Source: Desulfobacterales bacterium (GTDB lineage Bacteria; Desulfobacterota; Desulfobulbia; Desulfobulbales; JAGXFP01). Taken from it: a stretch of 48,783 nucleotides of DNA. Shown piece by piece: positions 27,249 to 35,972 of this stretch (position 1 is its first letter; the number at the start of each line of letters is the position of its first letter). The notes under the pieces were generated by a model. The model had not been told where the DNA came from, searched no databases, and worked only from the letters and a program-made list of their open reading frames with translations. The stretch is taken from contig JAGXFP010000071.1 in NCBI GenBank assembly GCA_024637225.1, positions 1 through 48,783 on the forward strand, given 5' to 3'. The position numbers were made by a program, and so were the translations under genes.

Positions 27249-27740
27249 ATGGCGGATGAAAATAAAGAGAACAACGAGACCCAAAATCAGGAAGTACCCG
27301 TATTTAAACTGCAGAAGATGTTTATCAAGGACCTCTCCTTCGAAAGCCCCAACGCCCCGCAGATTTTCATGGAGAGCGGCCAGAATCCCAAGGTGGATAT
27401 CAATCTTCATGTGAAGAATAACAAGCTGGACGAGGCGAACTGGGAGGTGGCCCTTTCTGTCACCGCTTCATTCAAAGCACCGGAAGACAAGACGATTTTC
27501 ATTATTGAAATCGAGCATGCCGGCATCTTTCTGCTGAAGAATATCCCCGAGGAACATATGCCGGCAGTGCTGGCGGTGGACTGCCCGACCCTGCTTTTCC
27601 CGTTCACCAGGCAGATCATGAGCCAGCTCGCCGTGGACGGCGGTTTCATGCCCTTCCTGATGGATCCGGTCAACTTTATGGGATTGTATCAGAATGCCCG
27701 GAAGCAACAGGAAGAGAAGCAAGGGGAGAAGACCCAGTAG
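27249..27740 (+). CDS. secB: Export chaperone SecB
   Basis: 163 residues; a homotetrameric cytoplasmic chaperone that keeps preproteins unfolded and hands them to SecA. Family features: VFKLQKMFIKDLSFESPNAPQIF, the WxVxLSVTASF-type strand (NWEVALSVTASFKAPE), IEIEHAGIFLLKNIPEE, the CPTLLFPFTRQIMSQLAVDGGFMPFLMDPVNFMGLY core and an acidic/charged C-tail. AAAAGGA lies upstream. SecB is patchy in deltaproteobacteria, so its presence is informative and fits the many exported proteins here. A bidirectional terminator separates it from the convergent lipoprotein gene. Confidence 0.95.
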   Translation: MADENKENNETQNQEVPVFKLQKMFIKDLSFESPNAPQIFMESGQNPKVDINLHVKNNKLDEANWEVALSVTASFKAPEDKTIFIIEIEHAGIFLLKNIPEEHMPAVLAVDCPTLLFPFTRQIMSQLAVDGGFMPFLMDPVNFMGLYQNARKQQEEKQGEKTQ

Positions 27741-27782
27741 TAAGGACTGTTTGCAATCGATCTTGTACGATTTGGAAAACCA

Positions 27783-27826
27783 CCCGATAAAAAACCCGGC
27801 TTAGAAGGCCGGGTTTTTTTATCGGG
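27783..27826. terminator. Bidirectional terminator between secB and the Ig-like lipoprotein
   Basis: CCCGATAAAAAACCCGGC (27783-27800) pairs with GCCGGG, a T7 run and ATCGGG (27809-27826). A and T tracts on both sides let it work for both convergent genes. Confidence 0.95.
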
Positions 27827-27846
27827 ATTTTATGACTTGTTCTTGC

Positions 27847-29082
27847 TTACGGGATGGTAAGGGTCACCTCAGCTGAGGCATCTCCCGCACTAAATGTAAT
27901 GGTTGCCGCATCGCCAGAATCGTCACCGCCAACGACGGTAATGGTTGAGACGAATACGCCGTTAATGTCGGTCGAGCCGGTAGTTGCCGTAACAGCTAAG
28001 GCGGTGTTCGTATTTGCAGTAACACTTATCGACGCGCTGATCGGGACAAGCGGGAGCAGAATTTGATCTCCGCCATCCTTCAAGGTAAGGGTAACCGAAG
28101 TGGTTCCGGTAATAGCACTAGGTAAAGGGGTCAAGGTCCAGCCGGCGATGGAGGAAAAACAGAAAGTGTCATCATCGATCATGGTCGCAGTGCCACCGCC
28201 TGCTGTGGCCACAGTGTAGACGCGGGCGGAATTCAGCGGTAAATGACGGTCATCAATTAAAGGCAGGGAGCCGCAGCCAACATGGATGGTCTCTGGTTTA
28301 GCCGGGTAAGTCACCCTGACATCCGCCATTCCGTTTTTAGTGGTGGCGCGATCTGCTGTCCACTCGTCTGTCTCCGCGATTTTACCCTGAATCGAGATCC
28401 CCAGTAGGGAGGCGCCCACCACGTAGCTCAGTCCGCTTTTTGTTCCGAGAAAAGGGGTTTGCACAGGCAGAATGGTGCTTTGGATGGTAGCATTTCCTAT
28501 GTTGCGAACCTTATCTTCAGCATCAAGGAGGAGGCCGGTGATCATCAGCCAATCATCTTGTTCAATAGAACGTTGAGTATAGTTCCTGGGGATCCATGCC
28601 TCACTGAATCCAGTCGGTATTCCGTTCGAGAGGCGTGGGGAGGCGTCGACAAGGGTGGCATCGGCTGCAATTTCACCAGTGCTTCCTTCGGCTATAACGG
28701 AGTCAATAATTCCCAAATCAATTTCGGTGCCGTCCTCAACGTTGCCGAACTTATCCGTAACAATCAAGGTGCCCCGGCGGCGATAAACACCTCCTCCCAG
28801 GTTTTCTACCGCATCCAGGTACGGCGCAGTCAAAACAATGGTAACGTTGGGGCCGGATGAACCGATGGTGTTCGTTGTATCGGTTGTGTCGGTAGTATCG
28901 GTTGTATCTGTTGTCGCGTTTGTCCCGGGTATATCGCCTGGCGGAGGCGCATCGCCCCCTGAGCAGGCGGGAATTGCTGCCACTAACATTATAATCAGGA
29001 ATAAGGCTAATGGCCGGGCCCGGTTTTCGGACTTAGAGTGCTCTTTTGCCGGCGTTGCAGGGTTATGTTTATAAAAAATCAT
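27847..29082 (-). CDS. Ig-like surface lipoprotein with Asp-Thr-Thr repeat
   Basis: 411 residues from the ATG at 29082, which has AGGA upstream. A long basic n-region and hydrophobic segment ALFLIIMLVAAIPAC end in a lipobox-like IPAC, so a lipid-anchored protein is likely. Then comes a low-complexity linker built on DTT triplets (TTDTTDTTDTTDTTNT), encoded by an imperfect 9-bp tandem repeat near 28866-28915. The rest is beta-rich, with Big/invasin-type Ig-like stretches, e.g. TGTTSVTLTLKDGGDQILLPLVPISASISVT and TGSTDINGVFVSTITVVGGDDSGDA. It is the last gene of the leftward pilus cluster and may be a surface accessory of it. No specific family is recognised. Confidence 0.65.
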   Translation of the reverse strand: MIFYKHNPATPAKEHSKSENRARPLALFLIIMLVAAIPACSGGDAPPPGDIPGTNATTDTTDTTDTTDTTNTIGSSGPNVTIVLTAPYLDAVENLGGGVYRRRGTLIVTDKFGNVEDGTEIDLGIIDSVIAEGSTGEIAADATLVDASPRLSNGIPTGFSEAWIPRNYTQRSIEQDDWLMITGLLLDAEDKVRNIGNATIQSTILPVQTPFLGTKSGLSYVVGASLLGISIQGKIAETDEWTADRATTKNGMADVRVTYPAKPETIHVGCGSLPLIDDRHLPLNSARVYTVATAGGGTATMIDDDTFCFSSIAGWTLTPLPSAITGTTSVTLTLKDGGDQILLPLVPISASISVTANTNTALAVTATTGSTDINGVFVSTITVVGGDDSGDAATITFSAGDASAEVTLTIP

Positions 29083-29179
29083 ATCGTATCCTGGGGTTGA
29101 TTTAGATATGTCCCGAAAGTGAAAAACATACTTTGATACCGAAACCAAGTTGCAAGATGGATAGCCTTTGCTATTTGAA

Positions 29180-30196
29180 CTATAAAGCAGTCTTGGCTGA
29201 TTCAACAAAGTCTTCAGTCAGTGCAGCTACCGCTTGCGAGACGGCGGTGTCGAACAGTTCGTCTTTGCGGTTTTCGGCGAAGACGCTCTGTGGGGTGACC
29301 ATGACCTTGGCGCTGTTGGTCCAGACTACCTCGCCGCTATCCGGATCCTGAACCCAGAGGCGGAGCTGGACAGCCACCCGGTTGGTATGCCCGCCTTTAC
29401 TGGACATATAACCCAGGGCGGCGCCGCCCAGCCCCCAGATCATGGAGTTGTGCCGGCCCGGATTAATCTTTTCGGTTGCATCATAGGGGCTGGAGACACC
29501 ATCGCCGATTGCGGCGCCGGCGGCGGCGCCGATCAGCACGGAACCCAGGGTATCGTAGGTTTCGGAATTGGTTACTCCGAACAGGGCCCGGTTGGTGCCG
29601 CCGAAAACTACCGGAAAAACCCCGCGCTTCAGGGGCGACCAGGTATTTTCCTCACCGAATTCATATTTGAGAAGCTGCCCCCTCATTACCAGATCGGCAT
29701 TGAATTGACCTGCGACTTTAGCCAGGGTTTTCGAGTCCAGCGCGTAATTGTTAAGCCGGTTATCATCGGTACCGTCGCTATCTTTCACGGCAATTTTAGC
29801 CATCTCCGCCTTCATATCGACGGACCAGCTGGGATCGTGTGCAATTGCATCCTGAATATAACCGGGCATCTCGGTGCCCATGTCCGTATCCTTGCCCATT
29901 GTGACGATCTTGTGATCCGCCAGATATTTCAACAGATCCTCCTGGATCGGCAGGCGGAAACCTCTGCCGATCAGGTTGGCGGTAAGGCCTTCCATTATTT
30001 TAATGTGGCGCTGGAAGGCCCGTTCGGCGTCCTCCGTGTAGGTATAATCGGCAAACGGCAGGATAATCATCTTCTTGCTGGTACATTTTTCCTGGGATGA
30101 GCTGCCGGACATCGCCAGTTTTTCAGAAACCAATTGGCCGCAACCGGAAGTCAGCAGTAGTACCATTCCTATAGTGATTAATCGTAAAGCGGACAT
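29180..30196 (-). CDS. CsgG-like lipoprotein with glycine zipper
   Basis: 338 residues from the ATG at 30196 (AAGGAG upstream). The signal peptide MSALRLITIGMVLLLTSGC ends in a lipobox Cys. A CsgG/TolB-N-like domain (KKMIILPFADYTYTEDAERAFQRHIKIMEGLTANLIGRGF) is followed by ADLVMRGQLLKYEFGEE, GVF..., and a glycine-zipper stretch SVLIGAAAGAAIGDG...GLGGAALGYMSSKGG, then RLWVQDPDSGEVVWTN. It is probably a periplasm-facing outer-membrane lipoprotein, perhaps assisting the secretin encoded just upstream. Its start lies 36 bases after the secretin stop. The function is inferred from context only. Confidence 0.65.
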   Translation of the reverse strand: MSALRLITIGMVLLLTSGCGQLVSEKLAMSGSSSQEKCTSKKMIILPFADYTYTEDAERAFQRHIKIMEGLTANLIGRGFRLPIQEDLLKYLADHKIVTMGKDTDMGTEMPGYIQDAIAHDPSWSVDMKAEMAKIAVKDSDGTDDNRLNNYALDSKTLAKVAGQFNADLVMRGQLLKYEFGEENTWSPLKRGVFPVVFGGTNRALFGVTNSETYDTLGSVLIGAAAGAAIGDGVSSPYDATEKINPGRHNSMIWGLGGAALGYMSSKGGHTNRVAVQLRLWVQDPDSGEVVWTNSAKVMVTPQSVFAENRKDELFDTAVSQAVAALTEDFVESAKTAL

Positions 30197-30231
30197 TATT
30201 TTGTCTCCTTTCCTTGCTTTGCTTGGCAATA

Positions 30232-31860
30232 TCATGAAATAATTTCTGGTTTAAGCAGAATGACCAGTTCTCTTCTGATCTTCACCTTTGAGTCAAGACT
30301 GAAAAATTTGCCTAAAAGAGGTAATTTGCTGAGCATTGGTACACTCGCTTCGGAACCGTCATCGGTTGAGTCGATCAATCCGCCGACCACCAGCATTTCC
30401 CCTTTTTTAATGCGAACCATGGTGGACATCTCCCGGACGTTCGTAACCGGCAGGCCCACGGTTGAATCGCCGAAATCCCGGTATTCAATGGGCTCCTCCA
30501 GCTGAGAGGTGACCGGGGTCAGACTGAGGATGATTTCATTGTTCTCGAGAATAATCGGCACAATTGACATTACGATACCGGAGGTCCGGTTGTCGGTGGT
30601 GACATCGGTTTTTACCACCCCCTCCTCGACCGTGGTGGTTACCTTGTCGATATAGGTTACGTTTTTACCGACGTTGATCAGGGCGGGCTGGCCGTTCATC
30701 ACGCTGATCCGAGGGTTGGCCAGAACCTTGGTTTTGCCTTGTTTTTCGATGGCGCTGACCAGGGTAGTGAAACTTTTAGCGTTCAGGGTAAAGGAGCGGC
30801 TGTCGCTGGGGCCAAGGGGCTGATGGATGTTAATGGGGCCGAATTCCATATTGAAGGTAAAGGGGCTGCTGTTGAGCAGTGAATCCCAGTCGATCCCGAC
30901 TTCATGCTCGTTGTTGACCGTCACCTCAAGGATTTTGGCCTCGATTGAAATCTGCTTGTAGAGATCTTCCCTGAGACTGGTGAGATAGTCGTCGACTTTT
31001 TGGATTATTCGGCGCGGGGCGGTGACCGTGATCAGGCCGACCGGTTTGTCGATCGTGTAATATCCTTTGGCGGACTGGGGTCCTGACACCTGGACCACCG
31101 CGCTTCCTTCACCCTCTGTGCCATCTGATCCGGAGGCGTCTGGAGGTGGACCGGAGGCGGATTCTTCCCAGATATTCATGACCTCATCGAGGTTTTTGCG
31201 GATATTATCCCAAATATCAAATTGATTGTCAGTGGTTTTGAGACTGGTTTGCGAAGTATCGGAGACATTGGCGCCGACGGAGGACGCATAACTCGATTTG
31301 GTGAAGGGCATGGCCAGACGAAACTTCCTGGTCTCCTTGTATTTGACCACAATGGTATTGCCTTCCACTTCATGGAAATAATCGCGTTGCCTGAGGAGAT
31401 GGTCGATGGCCTTGAAAAAATCATCATTTGAGCGGATATCGACATCGACATAGGAGTATTGATCGACATCGCTGGCCCAGCTGATGTTCATGTTTTTGAG
31501 GACGGCAAGTTGTTTGAGGATTTCACGCAGCATCACCGGTCCCCTGGAGGTGATATCGGCACCGACCTTGACAATGAAATCCTCGTCGACTCCGAAGGTG
31601 TCGACGGCTTCCGCGCTCTCCGCCAGGGTATAGGAGGGTGCTTGAAAACGAACCGGCAGGGTGGTAGGCTGTGATCCGGTTGGCATCCGGAAGTCCGTGC
31701 CGGGCTGTGGCGAATCCCCGACCGACGCCTTGATTTGCTCGGTCTCCTGATGCGCCGTGTCCCGTTCTGCAGGCGCATGCTTGGAAGGGGCGCAGGCGAA
31801 AAGGATAGTCAGCAGAAAAACCGTCATACCCAGTACGTATCCGGAACTGTTAGTTTTCAT
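30232..31860 (-). CDS. mshL: MshL/PilQ-type secretin, outer-membrane pilus channel
   Basis: 542 residues. A lipoprotein signal (FLLTILFAC, C23) is followed by an STN-like N domain (REILKQLAVLKNMNISWASDVDQYSYVDVDIRSNDDFFKAIDHLL). A secretin N1-like part (GYYTIDKPVGLITVTAPRRIIQKVDDYLTSLRED) leads to the C-terminal secretin beta domain (AKILEVTVNNEHEVGIDW, KVLANPRISVMNGQPALINVGKNVTYID, MVRIKKGEMLVVGGLIDSTDDGSEASVPMLSKLPLLGKFF). It would form the multimeric outer-membrane pore for a type IV pilus. Order and sequence resemble MSHA MshL rather than classic PilQ. It is separated from the upstream AMIN protein gene by 271 bp that contain a dispersed repeat. Confidence 0.88.
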   Translation of the reverse strand: MKTNSSGYVLGMTVFLLTILFACAPSKHAPAERDTAHQETEQIKASVGDSPQPGTDFRMPTGSQPTTLPVRFQAPSYTLAESAEAVDTFGVDEDFIVKVGADITSRGPVMLREILKQLAVLKNMNISWASDVDQYSYVDVDIRSNDDFFKAIDHLLRQRDYFHEVEGNTIVVKYKETRKFRLAMPFTKSSYASSVGANVSDTSQTSLKTTDNQFDIWDNIRKNLDEVMNIWEESASGPPPDASGSDGTEGEGSAVVQVSGPQSAKGYYTIDKPVGLITVTAPRRIIQKVDDYLTSLREDLYKQISIEAKILEVTVNNEHEVGIDWDSLLNSSPFTFNMEFGPINIHQPLGPSDSRSFTLNAKSFTTLVSAIEKQGKTKVLANPRISVMNGQPALINVGKNVTYIDKVTTTVEEGVVKTDVTTDNRTSGIVMSIVPIILENNEIILSLTPVTSQLEEPIEYRDFGDSTVGLPVTNVREMSTMVRIKKGEMLVVGGLIDSTDDGSEASVPMLSKLPLLGKFFSLDSKVKIRRELVILLKPEIIS

Positions 31861-31930
31861 TTTAAATCTCTCTCTCTCTTGCTTAAAGTGATTCTGCGAG
31901 CTCTTGGGCCGCGATAAAGTTTCATGGTTC

Positions 31931-32085
31931 GTAACCGTTCAGCAGCACCAAATCTTCGGACGATCGGCCCGGCTTACGTACACGAGTACGCGGCGCCGGT
32001 CCGCTTGTCCAAATCTGCATCACTGTTGAACGCATACAGTCCGGTGGTTTTGGACACTTTGGCGACCGCCCCGGTGATCGGTTAC
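31931..32085. repeat. Dispersed structured repeat, GTAACCGTTCAGC family, copy 2
   Basis: Same layout as 8291-8447: GTAACCGTTCAGCAGCACC, ATCTTCGGACGATCGGCCC, GTACACGAGTACGCGGCGCC, CGCTTGTCCAAATCTGCA, then GGTGGTT...GACCGCC and GGTGATCGGTTAC. Its right outer arm is degenerate (GTTGAACGCATAC). It lies inside the pilus gene cluster between the AMIN/TPR and secretin genes. Confidence 0.85.
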
Positions 32086-32131
32086 GTTGGTTCAACGTCA
32101 CCTGCTTCCAGCCCCTTGCCGGCGCTGTTGA

Positions 32132-34198
32132 TTATTGATCTCCCAGGGAAGCTCTTCCCTTGATATAACGGGCCAGATCATCGGGGACCTCGTAGCCGGA
32201 AAGCAGGATGGTTCGGTACTCGGCTGCCGCCAGTTCACGGTGACCTTGCTTGTCGTGAATTCGGGCCTTGGTGATCATCGTATCCAGGGAATCGCCGTAA
32301 AGCTCCTCATGTCTCTTCAGGAGGGCCAGCGCTTTATCGAATTGTTGGTGTTCCTCATTGAAAGCAGCATAACTGGACAGGGCGGCTGTCGATGGCTGCG
32401 AACCGCTGATCGCTTTCTCGAAATAATCCACGGCCTCCTCGTTTTTCTTCATTCTGGCCAAGCCGATGGCGGCCTGCAGGGCGGAATCGTAATCAGTCGG
32501 ATCGGCCTTCAAGGCCATTTTAGCGTAGTGGACAGCCTTGGCGTTCTGACCAAGGCGGACCAGGCATAGCGCTGCTATCCTTTTGGCGATAATCGTGTTT
32601 TCCGGCCATTTATTGAAGGCTTCTTCGTAAAGTTCAAGGGCTCCGGTGTAATTGGAAAGTCTCTCCAGGTTTTGGGCCTGATGGATAAGATTTTTGGCTT
32701 CGACCACCGTTTCGGAAACTTCCTGGCGCTTACTGATCTGAATATTGTCGGTATCCTGCTGTTGTATGTCCAGAGACTGGTCGGCTTTGAATTCAACGGA
32801 TTCGAGGGTTCTTTCCGGCCATTTAAACTCCTTGCTCTTGGGTGAGATGACAATGGTGTTGTAACGCTCTTCCTTCTGGAGATCCTTGAGATTCAGAATA
32901 ATGTCCAGGGCAAAATCCCAGGGCACATCGTTCAAGGCAAGGGTTAAAGAACCTCCCACTGCCTCGTCGACCACTATATTGAGATTGCTGATCTCGCCGA
33001 AAAGGCGAAAAACATTGTGGAGATCGATTTTGTAAAAATCAACGGTGATCCGCTGTTTGTTGTAACCGGCAAAAGCCAAGGATTCGCCGGCGGTTTCTCG
33101 ACTTGCGGGTTTTCGCATTTCCCGGGTAGCGGATAAGTCCGTTTGGGATGGAGTTTCATCGCTCTGCTCAGCCCCGTTGTTTTCAATAATTTCAGGTTCC
33201 GGAGCGGTTGCGGGGGATGCAATGGAATCGTCCCGGTCCATCAGATCGGCAATGACGGTTGCGGCCGGAGATGGTTCGCTGATTGTGATCAGCAGACCGT
33301 CCGGTTGTTCGCTAACCCGGTAGTCGAATAATTCATCGAGGTTCGAATCGAACACTACTCTGAAGCCGTCCGAACGGGGGCCGGTCCTCACCTGATCCAG
33401 GGCGGTGCCGACCACTTTAGGCTGAATGGGTCCGGCCGGTTTTACATCTTTAACGTCGATGTACATCCGATCCGGCCGGCCGGCCTTAATGTTTTTTGCT
33501 AATTTCACTGTCTTGTAATCCGTGATCGGGCCGTCGGATTTTAAAAACACCCTGGTTTCGTCGGCGGCGTGCTCCACCTCGATATCAAATAGGACCGATG
33601 CATTTTCCCTGTCCATAGCTTGCCGGGCAGGGGGCGATGCATTTGCCGAAGCTGAATCATCCAGGGCGGTCTCTTCGATCTCCTCCATGGCAGCAGGAGG
33701 GGGCGGTGACTTGCTCAGGTCCCCGTCTGTCTCGGAGGACGCGGGCGGGGAGGATGCTTGGGCCCCGCCGCTCTCCTTGGCAAACTGGACGATGATATCA
33801 TTGTTGCTTCGATCGACGGTATAACTGTTGTCTTCTTCAAGGAATAGTTCGATTCTGGTGATGAAAGGCTCTTTATCTTCAAGCATCTGGCTGTTGATCC
33901 GGGAAACCGGTCCGCGGGGGGCCTCGGTTGACATATCCACCGAGGGGTTAACGGAAGCGTCGGCGATATCTATAATCAACCTTAAGGGATTGAAAAGTTC
34001 ATACATGGTATAAGTCGGCTGCGAATCCCCCTGGATCAACAAAACGTAATTGTCGGCGGTTTCGGTCCATTCCAGACCGTTTATCCGGTAAGAGCCCGGG
34101 TTTTCTTCATCAGCCTTGCCGGGTCTGGCAATCAATAAGGCGGATATCAGTAGAATCGCCCCGAAAACTATAACTGGTTTTTTCGTAAGGGTAGCCAC
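32132..34198 (-). CDS. AMIN-STN-TPR protein of the pilus operon (PilQ N-terminal-like, no secretin domain)
   Basis: 688 residues starting at a GTG that overlaps the pilP stop codon by one base (TAGTG). Order: signal anchor (VIVFGAILLISALLIA), AMIN domain 1 (~35-142, FNPLRLIIDIADA), acidic/Pro linker, AMIN domain 2 (~200-305, DRMYIDVKDV), linker, and STN/secretin N0-like domain (~375-460, ITVDFYKIDLHNVFRLFGEISNLNIVVDEAV). Then ~190 residues of TPR (LERLSNYTGALELYEEAFNKWPENT onward). AMIN domains bind peptidoglycan. The usual C-terminal secretin barrel of PilQ is absent and replaced by TPRs, while a separate secretin gene follows. I infer a periplasmic scaffold that aligns the secretin with PilMNOP. 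Confidence 0.8.
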   Translation of the reverse strand: MATLTKKPVIVFGAILLISALLIARPGKADEENPGSYRINGLEWTETADNYVLLIQGDSQPTYTMYELFNPLRLIIDIADASVNPSVDMSTEAPRGPVSRINSQMLEDKEPFITRIELFLEEDNSYTVDRSNNDIIVQFAKESGGAQASSPPASSETDGDLSKSPPPPAAMEEIEETALDDSASANASPPARQAMDRENASVLFDIEVEHAADETRVFLKSDGPITDYKTVKLAKNIKAGRPDRMYIDVKDVKPAGPIQPKVVGTALDQVRTGPRSDGFRVVFDSNLDELFDYRVSEQPDGLLITISEPSPAATVIADLMDRDDSIASPATAPEPEIIENNGAEQSDETPSQTDLSATREMRKPASRETAGESLAFAGYNKQRITVDFYKIDLHNVFRLFGEISNLNIVVDEAVGGSLTLALNDVPWDFALDIILNLKDLQKEERYNTIVISPKSKEFKWPERTLESVEFKADQSLDIQQQDTDNIQISKRQEVSETVVEAKNLIHQAQNLERLSNYTGALELYEEAFNKWPENTIIAKRIAALCLVRLGQNAKAVHYAKMALKADPTDYDSALQAAIGLARMKKNEEAVDYFEKAISGSQPSTAALSSYAAFNEEHQQFDKALALLKRHEELYGDSLDTMITKARIHDKQGHRELAAAEYRTILLSGYEVPDDLARYIKGRASLGDQ

Positions 34199-34758
34199 TA
34201 CTTTTCTCCCTCTTTTCTTAAGGTCATTTCGACGGTATTGTATTTTCTTTCTCGGCTCATTGAGTACGATAGCTGCTTAATAATCACTTGATTCGGCTGA
34301 ATGTCTGAAATTACCCCAGATCTACCTATTTTGGTCCCTTCCCTGACGATGTAGCCCTTGTGGGATGAATCCTCGACCATGGCCAGGGGATTGTCTTCGG
34401 CATATATAATCGCAACCAGGGTCAATTGGCCCGGTTCGAACTGACGCATGCCGGTCAATTGTTCCGGGGTCACTTCCACGGCTTCCCGAACCTCTCTTTT
34501 CGAAATAAAAGGCTTGAAAGGATCGGGCCTGCCCTCCGCCTGGTAAGTGAACGTGTCGATATCCATCGAGTCAAGGAGCTCTTTGAGTGCTTCAGCGACT
34601 TCGGTTGATTCCGCTAAGGCCGCCGGGTCCGGGACTTTGCTCTCCGGCGCCAACTGGGTCCAGCCGTAGGAGGGCAGGAGCAATATGAGCAGGGCCAGCA
34701 GTGACGTCACCGCTCTTCTATAGCAACCCATTAATTTTAAATATTTTTGTTTATCCAT
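34198..34758 (-). CDS. pilP: PilP-like pilus alignment protein
   Basis: 186 residues. The signal segment AVTSLLALLILLLPSYGWTQ has no lipobox Cys at its end. There follows TYQAEGRPDPFKPF, the motif at the N-terminus of PilP/GspC-like homology-region domains, and then FEPGQLTLVAIIYAEDNPLAMVEDSSHKGYIVREGTKIGRSGVI, a small beta domain. PilP links the inner-membrane PilNO complex with the secretin. It is in the expected place after pilO, 11 bases away. The Shine-Dalgarno sequence is weak, so translation may be coupled. Confidence 0.85.
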   Translation of the reverse strand: MDKQKYLKLMGCYRRAVTSLLALLILLLPSYGWTQLAPESKVPDPAALAESTEVAEALKELLDSMDIDTFTYQAEGRPDPFKPFISKREVREAVEVTPEQLTGMRQFEPGQLTLVAIIYAEDNPLAMVEDSSHKGYIVREGTKIGRSGVISDIQPNQVIIKQLSYSMSRERKYNTVEMTLRKEGEK

Positions 34759-34769
34759 AATCTTGTCGG

Positions 34770-35381
34770 TTATTGCGGGGCGTTGACAAACCTGTAGGTA
34801 ACGAGCTCGAGGCTGGCGGTCAGCAACATTTCATTGCCGGACGCCTTTGCGCCACCCAAAGATATATTATTGACGGTTACTATGCGGTTCAACTTACTGA
34901 TCCTGTCCAGGAAGGTGCCGATTTGGTGGTAGGAACCATTGATTTGTATCGCTATGGGGATGACAGCGTAAAACTGTTCGGGACGTTCCGGCCTGGGGGT
35001 AAAGGAGAGAAATTCAAGACCTGAACTTGTTCCCTGTTCGGTGATGTCGGTAAGCAGGTTGGGAATCTCCTTTTCCTTGGGTAACAGCAGGGAAGCCGCC
35101 TTCAACTGCAGTTCCACCTCTTGTTTTTCGGCCCGATGCTCATCGATTCTGTTGGCGATTGCTTCAACTTTCTGAATCTCTCCTTTCAGGGATTGGATAT
35201 CCTTTTCCAGCTTGTCGATATCCTTGCTTTTGGGAGAGTAAATCAGAAAAAAGAACAGCAAAAGCGGCACCAGGATACTGCCGGCCAGGATGCCGATTTT
35301 CTGCTGTTTGCTCAGGCGGGTCAGCTTGTTGTCCAGAAAAGAGCCGTAGGCCTGTTTTATTTTAGTGATTTGTTCCTTCAT
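34770..35381 (-). CDS. pilO: PilO-like inner-membrane pilus assembly protein
   Basis: 203 residues. A single TM helix (IGILAGSILVPLLLFFFLIYSP, ~28-50) is followed by a coiled coil (DKLEKDIQSLKGEIQKVEAIANRIDEHRAEKQEVELQL), PKEKEIPNLLTDITEQGTSSGLEFLSFTP and a ferredoxin-like C-terminal domain (VIPIAIQINGSYHQIGTFLDRISKLNRIVTV). This is the standard PilO plan; it heterodimerises with PilN in the periplasm. It is the third gene of the pilMNOP block. Confidence 0.92.
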   Translation of the reverse strand: MKEQITKIKQAYGSFLDNKLTRLSKQQKIGILAGSILVPLLLFFFLIYSPKSKDIDKLEKDIQSLKGEIQKVEAIANRIDEHRAEKQEVELQLKAASLLLPKEKEIPNLLTDITEQGTSSGLEFLSFTPRPERPEQFYAVIPIAIQINGSYHQIGTFLDRISKLNRIVTVNNISLGGAKASGNEMLLTASLELVTYRFVNAPQ

Positions 35382-35415
35382 CTGTCCTTTTACCGTTTTC
35401 TCTTCATTGTGAGGC

Positions 35416-35955
35416 TCAGCTTATGCTGATCCTCAGAGAAAATGATTTAAGTTTCGCGCCGGATACCACCGTCTGGGAAGAGCTCGCAAGTTCCGAGCCC
35501 GAAAAGTAATCAGAGGCGGAGATGTTGTTCATGAATTGGGCGATAGTGGCGTTATCCAGGGCTACCCCGGAAACATTCAGGCTTTTGCCAGACTGGGTAA
35601 GACTATTGAGCCACAACCTTCTGGCGGGAACCAGGTTCGCTACTTCGTCCAATACCCAGACTGTGACCTGGGAGTTTTCTTTCAAATTTTTGATGACATT
35701 AATCTTGGTCTGCTGGGTTTCCTTGTCTTTCTTGAGCTGGTTGATTTCATTGAGGATCGGCTGGTAAGAGGCCTTTTTTGCAGTCAAGGTTTTACTTAGT
35801 CCTTCCATCTCCTTAACCGTTGAAATCATGTTCAGGCTGGCCATGCTCACGAATATCAATACCAATGCGATAAGTGCCAGGAAGACAGCGACTTCGTTAC
35901 GTGTTTTCAGGCGGGCGCGAATTTGCCTGACGGGCAATAAGTTGATTTGTATCAT
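35416..35955 (-). CDS. pilN: PilN-like inner-membrane pilus assembly protein
   Basis: 179 residues. The conserved cytoplasmic N-terminus MIQINLLPVRQ binds PilM. A TM helix follows (VAVFLALIALVLIFVSMASLNMI), then a coiled coil (LSKTLTAKKASYQPILNEINQLKKDKETQQTKINVIKNL) and a small periplasmic domain (VANLVPARRLWLNSLTQSGKSLNVSGVALDNATIAQFMNNI). It starts 17 bases after the pilM stop. Confidence 0.94.
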   Translation of the reverse strand: MIQINLLPVRQIRARLKTRNEVAVFLALIALVLIFVSMASLNMISTVKEMEGLSKTLTAKKASYQPILNEINQLKKDKETQQTKINVIKNLKENSQVTVWVLDEVANLVPARRLWLNSLTQSGKSLNVSGVALDNATIAQFMNNISASDYFSGSELASSSQTVVSGAKLKSFSLRISIS

Positions 35956-35972
35956 CGGTTAATATGCCATGC

